Shown piece by piece: positions 7,248-11,049 of a stretch of 11,049 bases of DNA. The notes beneath the pieces were generated by a model. It was given only the letters and a program-made list of their open reading frames with translations. It was not told the origin of the DNA and searched no databases. The translations under genes were made by a program, and so were the position numbers. Numbering within the stretch: the first letter of the stretch is position 1; every line of letters begins with the position of its first letter. Source of the stretch: JAGLTA01 sp034660735 (GTDB taxonomy: Bacteria > Patescibacteriota > Patescibacteriia > JAACEG01); assembly GCA_034660735.1 (NCBI GenBank), contig JAYEJQ010000048.1:1-11049 (forward strand), read 5' to 3'.

Positions 7248-7703
7248 TTATTTTTTCCAAAAAGAAAAATTTTCTTTTAAGTATATTTTTTTAGTGATAT
7301 AGACAGCAATTATAACAATAAACGTTTGGCATATATCCGAATAATCAAAATATCCATTCATAAATTTTGCGAGCGCTATAATCAATATAGCGGCAACCAG
7401 CGCGGTTAGATCATTTTTGATCTCGTCCATTTTTGTTACATAAATTTCAATAGAATTATCGTTGTAAGTCATACCGCCTTCTTCTGCGTCAGCTTTTATT
7501 TTTTTAATTTTTCTTGTGATAATCAAAGCATAGACTGCGATAATCGCGCCGATAGGCGCTATCAACCCCAGCGTTTTTATAATCGCCATAAATTTTTCCG
7601 GAAAAAAAAGATAGAAAAAAACGGCTCCGATAAAAAACAGAACGATTATGATTTGAGAAATTTGCGCGAATAGTTCTGTGAAAAATTTTTTAAATTCAGG
7701 CAT
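7248..7703 (-). CDS. Four-helix membrane protein of unknown function
   Basis: I do not recognise this 151-residue protein. It has four likely membrane helices at about 15-34, 41-62, 99-115 and 121-139. A charged central loop (TRKIKKIKADAEEGGMTYNDNSIEIYVTKMDEIKND) and both ends are predicted on the cytoplasmic side from the positive residues. There is no lipoprotein or enzyme motif that I can see. Its ATG begins one base after the stop of the M23 peptidase gene upstream, without a Shine-Dalgarno sequence, which suggests translation by termination-reinitiation and a shared job with the peptidase. It converges on greA with a 74-base gap in which I see no convincing terminator. Holin-like or peptidase-partner roles are possible but unsupported. 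Confidence 0.75.
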   Translation of the reverse strand: MPEFKKFFTELFAQISQIIIVLFFIGAVFFYLFFPEKFMAIIKTLGLIAPIGAIIAVYALIITRKIKKIKADAEEGGMTYNDNSIEIYVTKMDEIKNDLTALVAAILIIALAKFMNGYFDYSDICQTFIVIIAVYITKKIYLKENFSFWKK

Positions 7704-7704
7704 A

Positions 7705-8955
7705 TTAATATAAAGTTAAATATTTTAAAGGATTAACAGGAATTCCGTCTAGTCTTGTCTCGAGATGAAGATGCGCCCCAGTAGTTAGTTTGCCAGCTCC
7801 AAGAGTGCCTGGTTTTCCGCCGACTTTACCTATAATCTGTCCTCGCGCCACAAACTCATCTTCTTGAACTAAAATTTTATTCACATGTCCGTATACAGTT
7901 GAGAGACCGTCGCTATGAATTAACATAATATAACTATACCCGAATCCAGCATCTTTAACTCTGGCAACATAACCGTTAGCAGGAGCTTTAATGGGCGTGC
8001 CTTGGCTTACGATTATATCTATTCCCGGATGTTCAAAAAGATGCCTGAATGGATAATCAGGATCATGAAAATAAGCGGAGATTCCGCGCGACGGATTTAC
8101 TGGCCATGATAACTCTGAACTGTTATCCAATTTTTTATTTTTTTTTTGTTTTTTAAACAGCGCCCTTTTTTCTTTTTCAAAATTTAGTATTTCATTGTCA
8201 GCCGCTATTTGCTCCGCTTTAGCTTTTACTAATAATTTTTGAAACAGTTTTTCGCTGTAATTTGTTTCAACTAAAATTACCTCCTTTAACCTTTTTTCTT
8301 CGTTTAATTTATCTTTTTCCCGGGTTAACTTTATTTCTAATTTATCTAAATTCAGTTTTTCCTTTTCTAATAAATCTTTGCTGTTTTCTAGTTTTTCTTT
8401 TAAGAGCAAAATGCCATCCAACGCGTTTTTTAATTCTCGCTCTATATTTTCAGTGAAAGTTAAATAATTAAAAAATTCAGAGAACGAATCATTAAGTATT
8501 AAGATTTCCAAATAGCTTTTTTTATCATTTTTATATATTAATCTTATAAATTCAATGATTTTTCTTTTTTGTTTTTTTATCTCTTCTTCTTTTTTCTTTA
8601 TTTCTAAATTTTTTTCCTTGATTTTATTTTTTGTTTCCGCAATTTCTTCATTAACAATTTTTATATCTAATTCTTTTTTTGCGATTCTATTCTTAAATAC
8701 TAATAGTTGTTTTTCTAAACTATCTATCTTTAACTGTTTTTCTTGAATGATTTTTTGATATTCGCCTGCTTTTTCTTTTAAATCGCTTATTTTTTTTTGC
8801 TGTTCCGTAATATTTTTTTCAATATTTTTTATCTCATTATCTATGCCATTTTTTTGGTAAGCTAAAACTCCGCATCCGCTATAAAAAGCCATTGCTAAAA
8901 TAATAATCAAGATTGCGAAAATAGACGCGATTTTAATTTTGCGAATTATTAACAT
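7705..8955 (-). CDS. Coiled-coil M23 metallopeptidase (EnvC/LytM-like murein hydrolase)
   Basis: 416 residues. M23/LytM enzymes cut peptide cross-bridges in peptidoglycan or, when degenerate, activate amidases. The N-terminus has a basic start and one hydrophobic helix (about 10-30, ending AFYSGCGVLA), a signal sequence or membrane anchor. SGC resembles a lipobox, but Tyr at -3 is atypical. A very long Lys/Glu-rich coiled coil covers about 32-270, as in EnvC and PcsB-type proteins. The C-terminal M23 domain keeps all catalytic positions: His309 and Asp313 (HPGID), His357 (YGHV), and His395 and His397 (HLH). It is therefore likely an active zinc peptidase rather than an EnvC-like inactive activator. 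It is transcribed ahead of the four-helix membrane protein with a one-base gap. The chosen ATG sits 7 bases after a strong -10 box, which implies a leaderless mRNA. Confidence 0.93.
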   Translation of the reverse strand: MLIIRKIKIASIFAILIIILAMAFYSGCGVLAYQKNGIDNEIKNIEKNITEQQKKISDLKEKAGEYQKIIQEKQLKIDSLEKQLLVFKNRIAKKELDIKIVNEEIAETKNKIKEKNLEIKKKEEEIKKQKRKIIEFIRLIYKNDKKSYLEILILNDSFSEFFNYLTFTENIERELKNALDGILLLKEKLENSKDLLEKEKLNLDKLEIKLTREKDKLNEEKRLKEVILVETNYSEKLFQKLLVKAKAEQIAADNEILNFEKEKRALFKKQKKNKKLDNSSELSWPVNPSRGISAYFHDPDYPFRHLFEHPGIDIIVSQGTPIKAPANGYVARVKDAGFGYSYIMLIHSDGLSTVYGHVNKILVQEDEFVARGQIIGKVGGKPGTLGAGKLTTGAHLHLETRLDGIPVNPLKYLTLY

Positions 8956-8962
8956 ATCTATA

Positions 8963-8971
8963 ATTATAGCA
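8963..8971 (-). promoter_or_regulatory. Extended -10 promoter of the M23 peptidase gene, probably leaderless
   Basis: On the minus strand the sequence TGCTATAAT is a perfect extended -10 element. Only 7 bases (TATAGAT) separate it from the ATG at 8955, so transcription should start at or within one or two bases of the start codon. No good -35 box lies 16-18 bases upstream, as is common for extended -10 promoters. The next in-frame ATG is 21 codons downstream, inside the hydrophobic signal, so the short distance is not easily explained by a wrong start. Confidence 0.6.
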
Positions 8972-9018
8972 TATTTTTTTGAATTCCGAAATATTATCCT
9001 GCCGGTTGGTTTTATATT

Positions 9019-9035
9019 CCCCCTAATTAAGGGGG
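9019..9035. repeat. Small inverted repeat CCCCCT-AATTA-AGGGGG
   Basis: A 6-bp G/C-rich stem (9019-9024 with 9030-9035) closes a 5-base AATTA loop. It lies between the peptidase promoter and the tRNA terminator. It stands out sharply from the A/T-rich surroundings but has no T-run of the kind expected for an intrinsic terminator on either strand. It may be a REP-like palindrome; copies elsewhere in the genome cannot be checked here. Confidence 0.55.
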
Positions 9036-9050
9036 TGTGGTTATTTAAAA

Positions 9051-9088
9051 CAATAAAACCCGATTTTTATAAGAATCGGGTTTTATTG
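9051..9088 (-). terminator. Intrinsic terminator after the tRNA-fMet gene
   Basis: A perfect 15-bp inverted repeat (9051-9065 with 9074-9088) around an 8-base loop, with core stem AAACCCGATT / AATCGGGTTT. Read on the minus strand, the right arm ends TTTTATTG and runs into TTTT, forming a U-rich tail. It begins 6 bases after the mature 3' end of the tRNA. The symmetric arms may let it act in both directions, also stopping anything reaching it on the plus strand, but no plus-strand gene lies just to its left. Confidence 0.82.
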
Positions 9089-9094
9089 AATCTG

Positions 9095-9166
9095 TTGCGG
9101 GGGCAGGATTCGAACCTGCGACCTTTGGGTTATGGGCCCAACGAGCTGCCACTGCTCTACCCCGCG
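9095..9166 (-). tRNA. Initiator tRNA-fMet (anticodon CAU)
   Basis: A full cloverleaf of 72 bases on the minus strand: acceptor 5' arm CGCGGGG, D arm GAGC/GCTC with a 7-base loop, anticodon stem TTGGG/CCCAA closing the loop CCCATAA (anticodon CAU), and T arm with GGTTCGAATCC. Two features mark it as the initiator rather than an elongator Met tRNA: the first base C faces A at position 72 (unpaired acceptor end), and the anticodon stem ends in three G:C pairs. The 3' CCA is not encoded; CAG follows the discriminator A, so CCA must be added by nucleotidyltransferase. It is flanked by its own promoter and a strong terminator, so it is a single-gene unit. Confidence 0.96.
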
Positions 9167-9180
9167 ATAAATATAATTTA

Positions 9181-9209
9181 AAAATACAATAAAAATGTTA
9201 TTATGTCAA
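9181..9209 (-). promoter_or_regulatory. Promoter of the tRNA-fMet gene
   Basis: On the minus strand a perfect TTGACA -35 box (9204-9209) and TATTTT -10 box (9181-9186) are separated by 17 bases. Transcription would start near 9174, a few bases before the mature 5' end at 9166, leaving a very short leader for RNase P to remove. Confidence 0.65.
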
Positions 9210-9220
9210 TAGGTTTAATA

Positions 9221-9235
9221 GTGTTAAATTGACAC
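9221..9235. promoter_or_regulatory. Operator-like palindrome over a -35 box
   Basis: GTGTTAA-A-TTGACAC is a 15-base imperfect palindrome with 6 of 7 arm positions paired. It contains the -35 box of the plus-strand promoter and starts 12 bases from the -35 of the tRNA promoter. A DNA-binding protein here could affect both divergent promoters. No regulator is known, and a chance palindrome is possible. Confidence 0.3.
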
Positions 9236-9256
9236 TGATTTGCGCTTTGATATAAT
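9229..9256 (+). promoter_or_regulatory. Consensus promoter of the O-antigen ligase-like gene
   Basis: Perfect -35 TTGACA (9229-9234) and perfect -10 TATAAT (9251-9256) with a 16-base spacer, plus TGA just before the -10 (extended -10). This is the best sigma-70-type match in the window. Transcription would begin near 9263, giving a leader of about 27 bases before the ATG at 9290. Confidence 0.78.
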
Positions 9257-9277
9257 TAACTTAATTATATTTATTTT

Positions 9278-9281
9278 AAGG
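9278..9281 (+). promoter_or_regulatory. Ribosome-binding site of the O-antigen ligase-like gene
   Basis: AAGG lies 8 bases before the ATG at 9290, a short but well-placed Shine-Dalgarno sequence that supports this start. It is notable because most other genes in the window have none. Confidence 0.5.
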
Positions 9282-9289
9282 TTATAATT

Positions 9290-10768
9290 ATGGATTTAAT
9301 TAAACTAATTAATATAAAATATTTTAAATTTATTTTATTGGCTATTATTGTAATTGAATTTTTTAGTTTTTTTGCGTTTTTGTTTCCAATTTTAAATAAT
9401 TTTTTATTTATTTTTATTTTAGCGGCAATTTTGATTTTGACTTTGTTGAGATTGGAATACGGAGTATGCGCGATTATAGCCGAGTTGATTATCGGAAGCA
9501 AAGGGTATCTGTTTAGTTTTGATTTTGGATCTTTTTCTTTGTCAATTAGAATAGGATTATTTGCGGTTGTGGTTGCGGTGTGGGCAGTCCAATTCATTAA
9601 AACTAAACAGGTTAAGATTGAATTTTTAAATTCAAAATTAGCGCGCCCTTTTATTTTGTTATTTGTGTTTATAGTTTATGGCGCTATTTTAGGTGTCTTG
9701 CGCGGAAATTTTTTTTCAAATTTATTTTTTGACTTTAATAATTGGCTTTTTTTCTGTTTAATTTTTCCTTTTTTTAAAGTTATTAAAAAAGAGAATTTCA
9801 AAAATTTATTTGCCGCGGTTTTGGCGGCTTTAACCGCTTTAATTTTAAAAACCTATTTTTTACTTTTTGTCTTTTCGCACTATTTTATCGGAGCGATGCC
9901 GTTTTTGTATAAATGGGTAAGGATAACGGGGGTAGGGGAAATTACTGATATGGGCGGCGGATTTTATCGCGTTTTTTTTCAATCTCATATTTATGCGCTT
10001 CTTGGTTTTTTTATTTTGCTTCCGCTACTGAACACAAAATTTGTTCAGCGCAGAGAAAAATTGTTTAAAAAAAATAATGCGATTTTATTGCTATTTATCA
10101 GCAGTTTATTATCCGTTGTAGTGATAAGTTTTTCAAGAAGTTTTTGGCTTGCAGGCGCTGTAACTTTATTTTGCTATTGCATAATTTTGTTTTTTAAAAA
10201 AAATATAAAACAGTTGTCTATAAACATTTTATTGATATTTTCAGTTTTTATCGCAAGTATTTTTTTGTTCGCGGGGATTGTGAAATTTCCTTTGCCTATT
10301 AAAAGTCAGCCCATTTCTTTAACTTCAATAGTTGAAAAAAGGGGAGCGGAAATTTCAGGGGACGCGGCAGTTGGAAGCCGCTGGAATTTATTAGGACCTT
10401 TATGGGATAAAATAAAAAAACGGCCTATTTTAGGATCTGGTTTTGGAGAGATAGTCACCTATAAAACTAAAGATCCGCGAGCGTTGGAAAATAATCCAGA
10501 CGGATTTTACACTACTTACGCTTTTGAATGGGGGTATTTTGATTTTTGGTTGAAAATGGGAATATTCGGAGTTTTGGCTTATTTATATCTGATATTTAAA
10601 ATATTTAAATTAGGATGGAAAAATAGAAGTAATGATTATATTTTTGGCGGATTATCTGCCTTAGCGGTTTTAATAATTGTCCATTTTTTCACGCCATACT
10701 TAAATCATCCATTAGGAATCGCGTATATTATATTAACCTCGGCAATGATTGATAATTTTGAGCGATAA
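9290..10768 (+). CDS. O-antigen ligase/polymerase-like membrane protein (Wzy_C/WaaL superfamily)
   Basis: 492 residues with about ten to twelve membrane helices. Members join lipid-linked glycans on the outer face of the membrane: WaaL transfers a glycan to its acceptor and Wzy polymerises repeat units. The Wzy_C region shows SFSRSFWLAG (Arg283) at the end of a helix, then a long outer loop (about 335-415) containing SRWNLLGPLWDKIKKRPILG and GSGFGE (about 363-387), and a C-terminal part with FEWGYFDFWLKMGIFGVLAYL and histidines 465 and 473. This layout (Arg, large loop with SRW...P-x-x-G-x-G, late His) is typical of the superfamily. Ligase and polymerase cannot be told apart by sequence, and the acceptor is unknown. 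It has a strong promoter of its own and could act in the same pathway as the GT26 transferase at the left end; that link is inference. Confidence 0.87.
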   Translation: MDLIKLINIKYFKFILLAIIVIEFFSFFAFLFPILNNFLFIFILAAILILTLLRLEYGVCAIIAELIIGSKGYLFSFDFGSFSLSIRIGLFAVVVAVWAVQFIKTKQVKIEFLNSKLARPFILLFVFIVYGAILGVLRGNFFSNLFFDFNNWLFFCLIFPFFKVIKKENFKNLFAAVLAALTALILKTYFLLFVFSHYFIGAMPFLYKWVRITGVGEITDMGGGFYRVFFQSHIYALLGFFILLPLLNTKFVQRREKLFKKNNAILLLFISSLLSVVVISFSRSFWLAGAVTLFCYCIILFFKKNIKQLSINILLIFSVFIASIFLFAGIVKFPLPIKSQPISLTSIVEKRGAEISGDAAVGSRWNLLGPLWDKIKKRPILGSGFGEIVTYKTKDPRALENNPDGFYTTYAFEWGYFDFWLKMGIFGVLAYLYLIFKIFKLGWKNRSNDYIFGGLSALAVLIIVHFFTPYLNHPLGIAYIILTSAMIDNFER

Positions 10769-10818
10769 TATAATATTGTCTATTCATTTATCCGGACATA
10801 TTTTTAACCCCGAATTTT

Positions 10819-11049
10819 GTGATTGATTATTTTTTGGTTGCGCATGAACTGTCTTTTTTGCACATCTGGCTAAAAATATTAACGACAGTAGAATTGATTT
10901 TTTTATTTATTATAGAAGAAAGAGATTTGGATTTTAGAAATAAAATGCTTAAAGTTAGGCAAGTAAAAGGAAAAAAAGGCAGAATGACCATAATGTCAAA
11001 AAAAGTGTCTGATGTTTTAGAAAAATACGCAAAAAACAAAAAAGGAGAT
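10819..11049 (+). CDS. Partial small protein of unknown function running off the right edge
   Basis: An open frame of 77 codons from a possible GTG start reaches the last base without a stop; upstream the frame is open to a TAA at 10771-10773. It encodes a nonpolar stretch (about residues 14-32, LSFLHIWLK then VELIFLFII), then a highly charged tail (EERDLDFRNKMLKVRQVKG and so on), ending in a Lys-rich helix. I do not recognise it. The opposite-strand frame over the same bases looks like a shadow, since the plus-strand reading gives a credible one-helix protein with a charged tail. The start is uncertain: GTG 10819 has no ribosome-binding site, and TTG 10834 is another choice. It follows the O-antigen ligase-like gene by 50 bases. 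Confidence 0.48.
   Translation, partial: MIDYFLVAHELSFLHIWLKILTTVELIFLFIIEERDLDFRNKMLKVRQVKGKKGRMTIMSKKVSDVLEKYAKNKKGD
11042..11049 (+). promoter_or_regulatory. Strong Shine-Dalgarno sequence at the right edge
   Basis: AAGGAGAT, a near-ideal anti-16S match, occupies the last eight bases. It lies within the partial small frame, so a following gene probably starts a few bases beyond the window, overlapping or directly abutting that frame's end. Confidence 0.5.

Noticed and set aside
8262..8746. Two plus-strand Phe/Leu-rich open frames opposite the peptidase coiled coil
   Set aside because: They are antisense shadows of Lys/Glu-rich codons in the M23 protein.
8863..8890. Lipobox in the M23 peptidase signal (FYSGC)
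   Set aside because: Tyr at -3 is not typical for signal peptidase II, so a lipoprotein is not claimed; a plain membrane anchor fits as well.
8939..9181. 80-residue plus-strand open frame ending in RGQDSNLRPLGYGPNELP
   Set aside because: The C-terminal half is the reverse complement of the tRNA-fMet gene read as protein, a well-known false ORF; the N-terminal half crosses the peptidase promoter and the tRNA terminator.
9283..9288. TATAAT one base before the ATG of the O-antigen ligase-like gene
   Set aside because: It is too close to the start codon to serve that gene as a -10, and a full consensus promoter plus a ribosome-binding site lie in the proper places.
10827..11039. 70-residue minus-strand open frame at the right edge
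   Set aside because: It mirrors the plus-strand frame, which gives a more protein-like hydrophobic-then-charged pattern. The minus reading is Phe/Ser-rich, as expected for the complement of Lys-rich codons.

Overview
The window looks like a stretch of an AT-rich bacterial chromosome, probably from a small-genome lineage of the Patescibacteria / Candidate Phyla Radiation (for example a parcubacterial group). That placement is inference. It rests on the strong A/T bias, lysine- and isoleucine-rich proteins, compact gene packing with short overlaps, scarce Shine-Dalgarno sequences, and a short prolyl-tRNA synthetase that lacks the editing domain. Almost everything here is core cell-envelope and housekeeping machinery. 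I see no CRISPR array, phage module or obvious defence island.

Left part (1-2256, + strand): the tail of a DDE/IS481-like transposase enters from the left edge. It is followed by a WecG/TagA/CpsF glycosyltransferase for a lipid-linked surface glycan, then by proS, which seems to have its own promoter overlapping the end of the glycosyltransferase gene.

Central part (2305-7173, + strand): a classical rod-shape cluster mreB-mreC-mreD-mrdA(PBP2), with mreC/mreD and mreD/mrdA overlapping by 8 and 11 bases, followed closely by greA. MreB would be the cytoskeletal scaffold, MreC/MreD the membrane link, and PBP2 the transpeptidase. Two details stand out. MreB has lost both residues known to position the hydrolytic water (Glu to Leu139, Thr to Ile166) while keeping the nucleotide-binding loops. 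PBP2 carries a tandemly duplicated 12-residue, four-cysteine segment in its extracytoplasmic part.

Right part (7248-11049): on the minus strand, a coiled-coil M23 metallopeptidase is followed one base later by an unrecognised four-helix membrane protein. The peptidase promoter sits so close to its ATG that the mRNA is probably leaderless. Next comes an initiator tRNA (fMet, CAU) on the minus strand with its own promoter and a strong terminator hairpin. Diverging from it, a consensus promoter drives an O-antigen ligase/polymerase-like membrane protein on the plus strand. That gene is followed by a short partial frame that runs to the right edge, where a strong Shine-Dalgarno sequence lies at the last bases.

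Together the genes cover envelope biogenesis: glycan assembly (GT26 transferase, Wzy/WaaL-like protein), peptidoglycan synthesis and shape (MreBCD-PBP2) and peptidoglycan remodelling (M23 peptidase), interleaved with translation and transcription genes (proS, tRNA-fMet, greA).
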